A DNA stretch of 64,000 nt, from assembly GCA_902651635.1 (NCBI GenBank), contig CACRSC010001920.1:432614-496613 (forward strand). Direction: 5' to 3'. This document shows, piece by piece, positions 53,647 through 63,861 of this stretch. A program made the position numbers and the translations under genes. Each line of letters starts with the position of its first letter. Positions within the stretch are counted from its first letter, which is position 1. Under the pieces are notes generated by a model. The model was not told where the DNA came from. It worked only from the letters and a program-made list of their open reading frames with translations, and ran no database searches. Origin of the DNA: Mastigamoeba balamuthi. Its lineage: Eukaryota > Evosea > Mastigamoebida > Mastigamoebidae.

Positions 53647-56600
53647 TCAGTTCCTCGGAGGGAGCCTCGGAGGCATGGGGGGCGGCGGCGGCGCTGGCTT
53701 GGACGGCACCGCAGGCGCCATCTGCAGCGACACGCGCTTCTTGCTGGCCGCCGGGAGCATCGCGTCGTCCGAGGCCGACGGCGCCAGCGTCCTCCTGCAC
53801 GAGGGGTCCGTGCGGGCGGCCGTGGCCGACAGCGTCATGGTCCTCGAGCGCGGCGGCAGCCCCGGGTGCCCGTCGTCCTCCTCGCTGGCGCTGCTGCTGC
53901 AGTCCGAGTACCGCGGCGGCAGCGCTGGCGGCGCCTCGTCGTTGCTGGCGCTGTCGTCCGCCGTCGACGGCGCCGGCCTGTCCCTCGGCACGGGCGCCGG
54001 CGGCTTCCTCGCCACCGGCGTGCAGGCCCCCAGGTCGATGTCGGGGAACATCTCCCCGAACGGCCGGTACTTGGCCGCCTGCAGCCCGTCGTGGTTGCGC
54101 TTGGCCGCCGCGAACAGCGCGTCTGCCGCCGCGCGCAGCTTGTCGTGCAGGGCCGTCTTGGACGACGGCAGCTGCGAGTGGTACCACGCGATGTCGTCGC
54201 CGGGGTACTCGATGTGCTGCAGCGTCCTGTTCTTCTCCAGCCCCAGCCCCAGCGCCAGCCAGCCGCTGCAAAGGGTGGGCGCAGGCGCAACCAGCATGTC
54301 AGCAGAGGCAACGCGCAGCGGGGGGGGGCTGGGCTGCTGCCACAGGTGCTCGCCTGGTGGTGATCTTGTTGCGGTCCAGCGAGAGGCTCGTCAGCGTCGA
54401 GTTCTCCGCGAGGCCCGTCGCCAGCGTCGCGGCGCCGATGTCGTTGAAGTTGTGGCCCGAGACGTCCAGCCACGTGAGCGACCTGTTGGCCCCCACGCAC
54501 TTGAGCAGCGGCAGGATCGCCGATCCGATCGCCCCGCCGTTTCCGCGCCTGTCGGTGCCGCTGAACCCGAGCGCCTTGAGGCACGGCGTCTGCCCGATGA
54601 AGGCCACCAGCTTCGCAACAAACTCCTCGGCGTCGCGGCCCTCTGACGCGTTGTGGCCGATGCGCAGCGACTCGAGGCACCTCATGTCCGAGGCGAACCC
54701 CGCCAGCATGTTGACGAGCCCGCGGGCCGTCAGCTTGGTCGACGACAGGTCCAGGTGCGTCACCCCGTTGAACGACAGCGCCCCGCGCGCAAACGACAGC
54801 GACCCCGGGACGCCGAGCCTGCGGATGGGATCGCAGGTGAGGCCACAGCAGAGGCGGGGGAGCAGCGGCGAGGACGGAGACAGCGCCCGCACGTGTTCTT
54901 CGTCAGGGAGAGCGAGAGGTCGCAGATGGCCGAGTTGCCGTTGATGCAGAGCAGGAGCTGCTCGATCGACTCGGGAGGGTACTGCGTGTCCGAGAGCTTC
55001 AGGACGCGCAGGGCCCGAGCGCGCTTGCAGAGGTCCTGCATGGGCGCGATGCTCAGCGGCGTCATCTGGTTGCCCGAGAGGTCCAGCGCCTCGATGCCCG
55101 GGCACAGGTGGCCGTTGGAGATGGCCACGACGACCGTCGCGAGGTCCGCCGCGCACTCGGCGACGCTGAGCGACTTGAGGTCGGCCTCCTCGGGCGCCGC
55201 CGACAGCCACGCGCACAGCGCGGCGCTGCCGAGCTGCTCGAGCTTGTTCTTGCCGTAGTCGAGCTGCCGCAGGCGCTGGAAGGCCTCGTTCTTGGCCAGC
55301 GCGTTGAACAGCGCCTCGGACGACTTGGCCGAGAGCTTGCAGCCCGCGAGGCTCAGCGACAGCAGCGGCGTCTTGAGCGTCTCGAACGCCGCGCAGAGCT
55401 TGAGGAACGACGCCGACGAGATCCTGCAGCCGCCCAGCGACAGCACGCGCAGCGAGCAGACGCCCAGCCCCAGCGAGTGCGCGAGCACCCCGACGTCCTG
55501 CTCGCCGTGCACGTTCTCGATGCGCGCGGCGCCCAGCGTGCTGTTGGTCCGCAGCGCGGCGCCCAGCGCGCGGGCGGCGGACTCGCAGAAGGCGCCGTCG
55601 ACGCGGAGCTCCGTCCAGTAGCTGTCGTGCGCCAGGACCGAGAGCACGCCCTCGAGGTCCATGCCGAGGTGCGAGCTCGCGTCGAGGCCCGGGCAGAGCG
55701 AGAGGTCGCAGCACGTCGAGCCCGAGGCGATGCGCGACTCGACAAAGAGCTCCAGCAGCCGCGGCGAGGGGCACTGCCGCCCCGCGTGCTCGCACCTCGC
55801 GCACAGCGCCCGCACAAAGCCCTCGGCCTGGCCCAGGCTGTACGCCTCGGGCTCCGCTTCGCTGTGGGCCCAAAGCACGTCAGATGGGGAGAGAGGAGAA
55901 ACACGCCGTTGTAATACGGAGGCAGTTGCCAACGGCGGATAAAAATGCGGGTGGTCGCTTTAAGTTAGTTGCAGAGGCCCAAAGCGTCGGAAATCGGTGC
56001 GGAAAACCGGCGAAACACCGGCACGGGGGCGGAGGCCATAACACGATGCATTTCGCGATGCATGAGGGGGAGGACCACCCCCTAGAAGCGCTGGGAGCGT
56101 ACGGGTTCTTGTCAAAGCGCATCGTGTAGAGGTACGAGTGCCTGCAGCAGCAGAGTCACGTGAGGGGGTGCGGCCAGGACACGAGGGCCCTCTGCGTGTG
56201 CGTGGGGGCGTACTCGGGGGCGCCGAGGTAGAGGTCGCGGAGGGCCGAGCGGACGGCCTTGACCGCGGGCCAGACGTTGTCGCCGCCCAGCACGAGCACC
56301 AGCATCTTCCCCGTGCCCGCGTCGGCGCACGCGTCGATCTCCGACTGCAGCTGCTGGTACCCGTTCTTGCGGTACCTCAGCACGACCTTGTTCTGCCCCA
56401 CCGTCTCGGTCGCCAGCTCCACGAGGTCCATGTGCCGGTACGCTTTTTCCTGCGCCCGCAGAGCGAAATCGTCGGTTCCGTCGCAGGAGCAAAAAAAGAC
56501 GGCGGGGGCCCGGCGCGGGCAGAGGGGGCACGGGGGCTGTGGGCGAGGGGGCGGCGCACAGTTTTCTTGCGGGCCGCGTCGCTGAAGACGGTGACGGTGA

Positions 56601-56712
56601 GGCGCGAGACGACCAGGTAGCGCGAGTGCAGCTTCGAGGCCTTCTCCTTGGACTGCGTCCCCATGGCGCCCTCCCACACGACGGCGTCGCCCCCGGGCAC
56701 CTCGCGTGACAT
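53647..56712 (-). CDS. PH-like / leucine-rich-repeat / proline-rich protein, CARMIL-like
   Basis: Six exons join in frame: 56712-56560, 56449-56214, 56141-56079, 55861-54893, 54818-54354 and 54265-53647, giving 834 residues. The N-terminal 130 residues (GDAVVWEGAMGTQSKEKASK, HSRYLVVSRLTVTVFSD, KMLVLVLGGDNVWPAVKAVR) have the length and pattern of a PH-like domain. Leucine-rich repeats of the ribonuclease-inhibitor kind follow (IEALDLSGNQMTPLSIAPMQ, VTHLDLSSTKLTARGLVNML, LTWLDVSGHNFNDIGAATLA). The end is a Ser/Pro tail finishing PSKPAPPPPPMPPRLPPRN, good SH3-binding sequence. This order is that of CARMIL/Acan125 proteins, which link capping protein and myosin I at actin-rich membranes. I did not see the capping-protein-interaction motif, so the assignment is by architecture only. 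Intron 5 uses a GC donor at 54353. Confidence 0.75.
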
Positions 56713-57560
56713 GGCGAGACGAGAGAGATGGAGGGAGGCAAAGAGCGAGCGAGCAAAGGCGAGGAGGGGTGTGACAAAGCCCACCGAGGGTCTGTGTTTC
56801 AGCTTTTTGCGGTGCTGATGCGAGGGTCTGGCCTAGTCACCAGAGGAAATCTCTCGGATCGGAATAATCGTATCTCCGTTTCTGGTGCCTGTTGCAGTTC
56901 GTGAAAACCAAGGCAGAACGCCTGTGCACCTGGGTGCGGAACCCACGCGGAATAGATCCCCCGCAGTGTTCGGGTGATCTGGTCAGCAGGGTTGCGTGGG
57001 GGGCTCAGTAGGAGCTGATTGCGATTGCTGAGCAAACTATGGGCGATGTGCGGGTCAGGTTTTCCCTGTGTCAGGCCAGGTTGGATCGGTGACTCACAGA
57101 ACCCAAAAAGGAAATAATACTCTGCGGTGGACTGGCCCATGGCGACGAATCTTGGATTGCAGTGCAATATTGTTTTTAGACAGCACCAGTCATCACACGA
57201 TACCGAGGCATCTGCCTTCAATGTCCGCGCTCAATCACTCTGTGCTTATGTCTTTGCTTGTGAGCGTGGGCGAGTACTCAGATCGAAAAACACAAAGGGA
57301 TCGACTTGGGTTGATGGCAACACACCGCGGAGTTGCGACACGAGGCACTGTTCAACAGTCGTGCTCTGCTCACGCCCGGGATTGTGGGGTCGCTGCAGGA
57401 CATTCTCTTGCTGAACAGCAAGTGCCAATGGGTCCATAGGCTCCCCGCTTAGTTACCCCGCAATGTGGGGGTGGTCACGCCTGAGCGCGAGCTGCATCGT
57501 GACTGGATAATCAAGAGCCCAGCGCCCTCGCCCTCTTTCATGTAGCCCTCGGGAGACACT
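56713..57560. other. Intergenic stretch
   Basis: No frame shows a recognisable motif. It should hold the LRR gene promoter and the 3' side of the secreted protein gene. Confidence 0.45.
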
Positions 57561-58662
57561 CTAAGGTGATCGCTTGTTGGCGATGGCGAAGTAGTAGCTT
57601 GCGGAGGACATCCACCTGTGTCGCTCTCCTGGGTAGTGCACTCTTGTCCGGCGTGGCCTCCAGACCCTCCAGTCACGTCTGGAGGGCCGTGGAAGACCCC
57701 TCGAGCTTGTGGGGATGATACGGCATGCTGAGCCTTGTCGAAGGCGACTGCGAACGCGGGCTGCTTGCCCTCCTTGCCGTACGACAGCCCGCTGCCACTT
57801 GATGCCGAGACGTTGTCCTCTCTGAACTTCCTTCTGCCAAGGAAAAATGAACTTCCATACAGCCTGGCGCCTCTTCCCCTGAGCTCCGGTGGCCATACGC
57901 TCACCTGGCCCCAAACGCCTCGCACTCGTCCCGGCCCCTGCAGGGTGCTCTCTCCCACGGGAGCTCTGGGGCAGAGGCCGCTGGTGAGTCGCGTGTGCCG
58001 ACCGCAATAGGAGAAGAGCGACCGCCCGCGACGACTTGTGCCGTTGAAATTCGCCGCTGGTACACCACACCGAGGTGGACGGAACGCACAGCGAGACGCG
58101 GGCACCTGGCGAGGCACCCCTGGCGCGGTCGTCGCGTGGCCAACTGCGCCTTCGTTTTCTCCCTGTGGCGCAGCCCCGCTCCCCGCCGCCCGCCCGCAGA
58201 CACCGGAACCCCTCCAGCGTCAGCACTTCCTCCTCCACGCCTCCACGGAAAGCGCACAGCGACTGCTGTCGAGTCCGCGCTGAGCGTCGACGCGATGCCT
58301 CCCAGCGTGGCCACGAGAGCGCTACGCTTGGTCTTTCGTGGGGGACACACAGGGAGGGCAACGCAGGAGCTTTGCGGGTACGGCAATTCCGAGGGTCTTG
58401 AGTCACCGCCCAACGGACACCGCGGGCCATTCGTGCGGTACGGTACGCCGGCTGTAGGGCGAGCTCGCAGACGAAGGCATAGCCCAGCTTGCAGCCGAGG
58501 ACCCTCCGGCATTTGCTCAGCGTAGCAGTAGGAGCGGAGAGAAGACCCGCAGGTCGCCGCGAGGACCGGGGCACACGCGGAAAAGACAGCGAACGCAACG
58601 CAATAAAGCAACGCTTTGGGCACGGCAGGCGTGCAGCACAGCACGCTGGCGAAGCGACGCAT
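57561..58662 (-). CDS. Putative secreted protein, possibly L-type-lectin-like
   Basis: Exon structure only partly solved. The ATG at 58662 gives MRRFASVLCCTPAVPKALLY followed by a hydrophobic run ending ACAPVLA, a good signal peptide, then Cys-rich sequence (CGSSLRSYCYAEQ). Farther on, GRDECEAFGA joins across a GTGAGC...TTGGCAG intron (about 57850-57905) to RKFREDNVSASSGSGLSYGK and QPAFAVAFDKAQHA. The pair GSGLSYG then FAVAFD resembles the G-G-L-G-Y then xAVEFDT signature of L-type lectins, though the Glu is Ala. The gene may end YYFAIANKRSP at 57561. Middle exons lie in more than one frame and could not be joined with certainty, so the product is tentative. Confidence 0.4.
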
Positions 58663-59125
58663 CACGTGCACCCGTTTGCTACGCGAAGCAGCATCGGAAA
58701 CACGGGGGTGAGTGTGCCCAGGGCCCACGTGGGCTGGGTGCCCCGTGCTGCTTGCCGTGCGAACGGGCACCTAAACCGAGAAAAACCCCAAGCCACACCC
58801 GCTGTGTTTCCCGGATGGGTGCAGTTGGTCGCCAGAAATCGCGGCCCCGGGTGCACGGGTATCGCTCCGTCGGTGGCGATCACAGGGAGGGTGCCGGCGA
58901 GGGAGACGAATCCCCAGTGACGTGTACTCGCTCATTTATAATCCGCCAAATTTCTGCGACATTTCCTTTATTGTTCTGCAAAGAGCCCTGTGGTTGCTTG
59001 AACTCTTCACAGAACTTGCCAACGCCCCTCTCAATCACCCCCGCCGGCTGCACTGCCCCCTTCAGTCACTGTTTGAAACACCACAGCGCAGCAGAACACT
59101 GCAACCGCAGACACACCACCCGCAA
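58663..59125. promoter_or_regulatory. Divergent upstream region of the secreted-protein and NDK-family genes
   Basis: The two genes leave in opposite directions from this 463-bp spacer. A CATTTATAAT stretch near 58933 could be a TATA-like element for the plus-strand gene. Nothing else was identified. Confidence 0.35.
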
Positions 59126-60378
59126 ATGCCCCTGCAGACAGAGAACCACAACGCGACCCACACGACCGAGGGCGTCGAGAGGCAGCGCTCGCTCGTGCTC
59201 ATCAAGCCCGACGGCACCGTCAGGCGCCAGGCCGGCATCGAGGTCATCAAGGCCCTGCGATCGCTCCCCGGTATGCCGCCTCTCCCCTTCGCCCTCCCTG
59301 CGCAGTGCCCTGTTGCAAGCAGCAACAGCAGCAGATGCTTGCGGTTGTCAGCAGCACAGGAGCAGCAACGCAACGCTCTTTGCGGCTTATTTGATTGCTC
59401 TTAATTCCGGACTCAGTGTTTATTGCGGTGCTGACTGCGCTCGTTTACGACTGACCCGCAGGGGCCGCTCTGATCGCCTTCAAGGAGGTCGTCGTGCCCG
59501 AGCCGCTCGCTGAGATGCACTACGCCGAGCACCACGGCAAGCCGTTCTACCCGTGGCTCTGCCACATGATCGCGTACGCTCCGGAGTTGTCAGTTGGGGA
59601 GGTCCTCTGCGGTGACTGAGCGGCCCCTTGGCTTGTTCTCTCCCGCTCCCACAGGGCCCCGAGCGGCGTCGTCGCGATGGTCTACGAGGGCGACAACGTC
59701 GTCAAGAAGATCAGGGACCTGCTGGGCCCCACGTGGGTCGACAAGGCTTCGATGACCGCCCCCGGTGAGGCCTCTGCTCCCGCTCGTCTCGCAATGCAAT
59801 GCGAGAATTTCCGCCCGTTTCCTGTCGGCTTCCTCGCGCTTCTCTTCGGGTTCTCACCGCTCACCCAACGCAGCGTGCATGAGGGCGCAGCACGGCACGT
59901 TCCTGGGCGTCAACATCGCGCACGCCAGCGACTGCGGGCCCTCGGGGGCGCGTGAGTCGGGGATGTGGATCGCGGCGCTGGAGCTGCCCGTCGGCGAGGA
60001 GGCGGCCAACCAGGCCGCCGACCAGTACCTCGCCGCCCACGACGGCAGGCGCCCCGACAAGTCCAAGGAGGTCCAGCACGTCGCCACGGAGCTCCGCAAC
60101 ACGTACAAGAGGCTGCGCGAGGTCATCGCCTCCGAGTCCGACCTCGGTACGCGCCCCCTTGTCCCCCCACTGCATCATCCTGCATACTGTTTTTTTATTT
60201 TCCCCCCTTCATCAGTGTTTGTTGTGTTGCATCACATTCTCGGATCTTGATCAGTTCTGATCCTGCATGCGACGGATCACGGGTTTTTCTCACCGACGCT
60301 CCGCCTTGTCTTCGCCGTGCAGGGGACGCCGAGGTGGACCACCTGATGAACACGATCTTGTTGACTCTCAAGCCGTAA
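59126..60378 (+). CDS. Nucleoside-diphosphate-kinase-family protein with a C-terminal extension
   Basis: Five exons (59126-59270, 59462-59573, 59655-59764, 59874-60146 and 60323-60378) give 231 residues. NDK enzymes move phosphate from ATP to other nucleoside diphosphates through a phosphohistidine. Family motifs are RSLVLIKPDGTVRRQAG, HYAEHHGKPFYPWLCHMI, SGVVAMVYEGDNVVKKIRDL and HGTFLGVNIAHASD. The last contains the His expected in the catalytic N-I-x-H-G-S-D, with Ala replacing Gly. A normal NDK ends just after this point; here about 80 extra residues follow, rich in Ala, Glu and Lys and probably helical (KSKEVQHVATELRNTYKRLR). The extension places it nearer divergent NDK-like proteins than the housekeeping enzyme. 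Activity is likely but not certain. Confidence 0.85.
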
Positions 60379-60691
60379 GAGGGGCGGCCGGCTGTCGGGC
60401 TGTGTCGGACTGTCGCAGTCTCTGATGACCACGATCCCTCTCCCACTCTTCTTTCAGTACAGCTCGTGCAATACACCGGATTTGTTGTTTCAAAGCAGGC
60501 CCAGCCCACCATCGGGCGATGACTGTGCCGTTTAACGTCGCGTAACACACACGCATCTGCAAGCAAGCGCAGAAGGTCGCAGGCACGCGGGGGATAGTAG
60601 AGAACGAAGGCAACGCTGTGTTGGGGGGTTTGTGCGTTGTCCTGGGGGCGGCTTGGTGCACGCGGGGTGTCGTGCCGTCACCGGATTTCAT
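60379..60691. other. Spacer between convergent NDK-family and parvulin genes
   Basis: This holds the two 3' ends. No further gene or strong signal was found. Confidence 0.45.
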
Positions 60692-61162
60692 TCACATCTT
60701 GCGGTCCTCGACGAGCAGAATGTGCCACCCGAACTGCGTCTTGAACGGCTCGGTGTACTTGCCGATCGGCTGCGCAAACGCCCTCTCCTGGAACGCCCCG
60801 ACCATCGACCCTGCAAGCCGCGAGCACAAACGTCAATTGATTTTACACATTTCCCGCCTGCTGATGTCACGAAGGGGGATTTTCAAATCAACACAGGCGG
60901 CGGAAGAGGCCGCACCGCGCGCCATCCAGCCGAGGTTGCCGCCGTCGCGGGCCTTGTCCTCCGAGTAGGCGGTGGCGACCGAGGCGAAGCTCTGGCCCTC
61001 CTGGAGCTTGGCGAGGGCCTCCGTGATCTTGCCTTGCTTCTCGCAGAGGATGTGCCTGCACTTGACGTGGTTCGCCGGCTTCACCTTGCCGCTGTCGGCG
61101 GACGGCGCCGCAGAGCCCTTGCCCTTGCCCTTGCTGCCTCCCTGCTGACCTCCCTTGCCCAT
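60692..61162 (-). CDS. PIN4: Parvulin peptidyl-prolyl isomerase, Par14/PIN4 type
   Basis: Small isomerase that flips proline peptide bonds; the Par14 type is linked to ribosome assembly and chromatin. Exons 61162-60916 and 60810-60692 join across one GT-AG intron to 121 residues, typical for the family. The N-terminal 30 residues are Gly/Lys/Ser-rich and basic ([16 protein letters not shown]), as in human Par14. The catalytic domain shows [38 protein letters not shown] and [16 protein letters not shown]. It ends [16 protein letters not shown]. There is no WW domain and no phosphate-binding basic loop, which separates it from Pin1. The splice phase was chosen to rebuild the conserved WMxRGSMVG. 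Confidence 0.94.
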
Positions 61163-61345
61163 TTGCGCGCGGGTGCTGTCAAAAACAACCGACAGGGGCA
61201 CACAAATCTAGATCCGTGAAATATCTGTCGAGGGGAAATATCTATCAAACAACGCCCGTAAGGTCAGGCGTGTTCTCACGGCCTCGGGGATGGGACAAAA
61301 CGCTTCGGCGAGGCGGCGGTGGAGGTGGTCAGGGAGGGGGGAGGC
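61163..61345. other. Short spacer
   Basis: This separates the parvulin start from the stop of the next minus-strand gene. It must carry the parvulin promoter. Confidence 0.4.
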
Positions 61346-62222
61346 TCAGCGCGTCTTCTTCTGCTTGAGCGGGCTGCTGGTGTGCGGCGACGCCAGTGCG
61401 GCGTGCACCGAGGCTGCCGCGACGTCCTCGGACTCCTCGCGGCGGCGCAGCTGGCCCCTGGTCTTGGAGGTCTCCTTGGTCGTTGCCAGCATGGCGCGGG
61501 GCCCCCTGCTGCTCTCCTCGCTCCGGGCGGCCTCGGTGCCGCCGCCCTCGTCCTCGTCGTCGACAGCGGTCCGGAACTCCTGCTTCTCGTCGGCCTGTCG
61601 GGGGGTGCAAGCAAACGCGGTGAACGACCCGCGCAGCGCCTCTCAGCGGGCACGCACCATCTTCTTGGCGATCGCGGGGCGCGCCACCGCTGTCGCGTTG
61701 CACGCCAGGACCGCGTGGGCGTGCTTGAGCTGCTTCTTGTCGCCCGCGGGCTGCACGTCCTCGGCCTCGAGCCAGTACCTCAGCTTCATGTTGGCGTCGT
61801 CGCCCCGCTCCAGCATCTTGCCGACGACGATGCGGCGCCTCTCCGTGCTCCGGCCCGCCTCGGCGTTCAGCAGCAGGACCGCCGCGGACAGGGCAGCGTC
61901 CGGAGACGGCCTCTTCCTCGCGATTCTCTCCTGTGCTCCCGTTCCATTTTCGTCAGTCAGCGGACTCACAACAGCGAAGAGCTGTGCGCACGGCGGCGCT
62001 GATCATCCTCTTGACCCGCCGCGTGCCGTGGTGCCCCCAAGTCGGGTCCATCGGGCCGACCAGGCGCTCCAGGAAAGGGATCACCGTGCCCCTGACGACA
62101 GCCCCGCGGTCGTCGTTCGAGAGGCCGTTGACCTCCTTGAGCGACCACGGCATCCAGTGGTCCGCGCTCTCGACCACGGCCGCGATCCACTCGTCCTCGG
62201 TGAGGTAATGGACGCTGGCCAT
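61346..62222 (-). CDS. Unknown protein with conserved first exon (EWIAAVVxSxDHWMPWS)
   Basis: Family not recognised. Three exons: 62222 to about 61970, about 61930-61658, and 61594-61346, giving roughly 255 residues. Exon 1 is MASVHYLTEDEWIAAVVESA then DHWMPWSLKEVNGLSNDDRG and VVRGTVIPFLERLVGPMDPT. Exon 2 is helical with RRRIVVGKMLERGDDANMKL and LRYWLEAEDVQPAGDKKQLK. Exon 3 is acidic then Ser/Lys-rich and ends SSPLKQKKTR, which could act as a nuclear-localisation signal. The acceptor of exon 2 is weak (GGGAG/CACAG) and chosen only because it keeps the frame. Exon 1 is duplicated at 63.6-64.0 kb, so this is a small local gene family. Confidence 0.6.
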
Positions 62223-63064
62223 CGGTGCGCGCGGATAAAACAAAACAAATCACCGATATCAAATGACATCATAGAATCATACAACGAGAGAAGAGTGGAG
62301 GCTGACGAGGTTCTGCCAGTGTCCCTACCTCGCCACTAACGCCGCCCGCGTGGCGGCACCAGCGGAAGACAGACAGCGCTCTTCCCCACAATTCCACGCT
62401 TTGTTATTCCCGGTCGTTTGAAAGAGGCCGTCTCCGGACGTTGCCGTCAAGATGTATGCGGGGCCCAGGATGGACTTCTCCACGTCTCTTCAACAGAGAT
62501 GGTCATTCCCGTGACCGCTGCGTGCCGTGCTACTTCGGAGCCGGGCCCATTCTGACCCTCTGCGCCCCATTAACCCCTTGTTTCCCCAGTGGGACTGTGA
62601 CACTCTAGTGCTTTCGGGATCAAGACTGGCGCCCGCTTTGAATGCCTGCAAAAAGGAGTTTCCCCCAGAGTTCGCCTGATCAACCACAGTGTGTGTGGCA
62701 GCAATACTGAGCACACTGTGGTCATGTAACTCTGGGGGCCAATTAGATCTAGAAAACACACCCGGGAAACGTTTTTACAGAAAAACATAAGTAAGACGTA
62801 CTCATGGAAGGATCACAAAGTGTGTCCTCATTGGCAGAACTGCTCTTGGCATGGTCAATGCCTGCCTACTTACTGTCATATCACATCCCCTCATTCGCAC
62901 ATTCACAATCAACCAGAGAATATCCCATTTCACACTGATGTGTAGTTCCATAGGCAGTCTGAAATAAGTCATGTTGAGTTATCTGTATTCTCTTCATAAA
63001 CAGAATAAAACTACAAATGGCTACAAGCTCGATCCAGAAAAGAATAATTTATTATGGAATGAAA
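62223..63064. other. Intergenic, moderately AT-rich, with a double-stem hairpin
   Basis: The first 90 bases hold the promoter region of the preceding gene, including TGATGTCATTTGATAT on the minus strand, which is repeated near 63650. The rest shows no gene. A paired inverted repeat at 62662-62738 is listed separately. Confidence 0.45.
62662..62738. repeat. Nested inverted repeats (double-stem hairpin)
   Basis: CCCCCAGAGTT (62662-62672) pairs with AACTCTGGGGG (62728-62738). Inside it, ACCACAGTGTG (62683-62693) pairs with CACACTGTGGT (62712-62722). Both pairs are perfect, so an RNA or single strand would fold into two stacked 11-bp stems. Possible structured RNA or element end; no further evidence. 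Confidence 0.7.
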
Positions 63065-63480
63065 ACAGAAAAAACCCATTATGTGCCCGTTGTGGCTTGG
63101 AGCGTAGCGGCAACCGACTGGCCGATAGTGGTTGTCGTACCAGCAGATGTACTACAATTGTATGTCTGTATCTACCATTGCTGCTCTGCCCAATTTTCAA
63201 TGCCACTAATGATACATCTGCTCAACACAGAGGGAAGGCCATGGTCTTCTGGCACACTGGGGCGCCTTCCAGTGTGTCAGCTGGCTGTGGCCTATTTGGC
63301 TGGCTGGCTGTAGATCTACTATCAGCCGGGTCGGCCAACCTGGCATCACTCCACATCCAGTGCAGCGTAGTATGGGGAAGCCCTGTGCCTCATATCTATT
63401 TGTATGGGAACAACCCCAAACGCCCCCTGTGGTGCTCCGATTGTCAGATAACTCCGCCATCCTGAAAAATCTGAGCAATT
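63065..63480 (+). repeat. Old copy of the element 3' segment
   Basis: It begins AAAAAACCCATTATGTGCCC like the copies at 6895 and 50945. The ACAGAGGGAAGG and GCAGCGTAGTATGGGG blocks are in the same order and at similar spacing. Strongly diverged; assignment by eye. Confidence 0.45.
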
Positions 63481-63599
63481 TGCTCTCACGGTCTCATTTA
63501 TGGGAATAACAACCGGTACGAGTTCGGGAGGCAAGAGGGCAGTGTGCTGTCCTGCGCTGGTGCGGCCGTACAGGTGGCGTTAGTGGCGAGTGAGAGACA

Positions 63600-63855
63600 C
63601 TGCAGAACCACAGCAGCCATCACTCTTATCGTTGCTTGATTCTCTGATGTCATTCGATATTTGCCGCCGGCCATCGGTGCGCTCAGAGAAAATAACAGTT
63701 CCTCTCGGGAGGAGTGGATCGCGGCTGTGGTCCAGAGCATGGACCATTGGATGCCGTGGTCCATCAAGGAGGTGAGCGGCCTGTCGGACGACGAATTCGG
63801 CCGACGAAGCGTACAGACGACCACGACCACGGTGCTGTCATCAGAGGCTCCGTGA
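63600..63855 (+). pseudogene. Truncated copy of the 62.2-kb gene: promoter and exon 1
   Basis: CACTCTTATCGTTGCTTGAT and TGATGTCATTCGATAT match the upstream sequence of the 61346-62222 gene on its coding strand. They are followed by EEWIAAVVQSMDHWMPWSIK and EVSGLSDDEFG, close to that gene's exon 1. The frame then breaks, no ATG is preserved in the right place, and the copy stops at GTGATTCCTTTCC. Confidence 0.7.
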
Positions 63856-63861
63856 TTCCTT

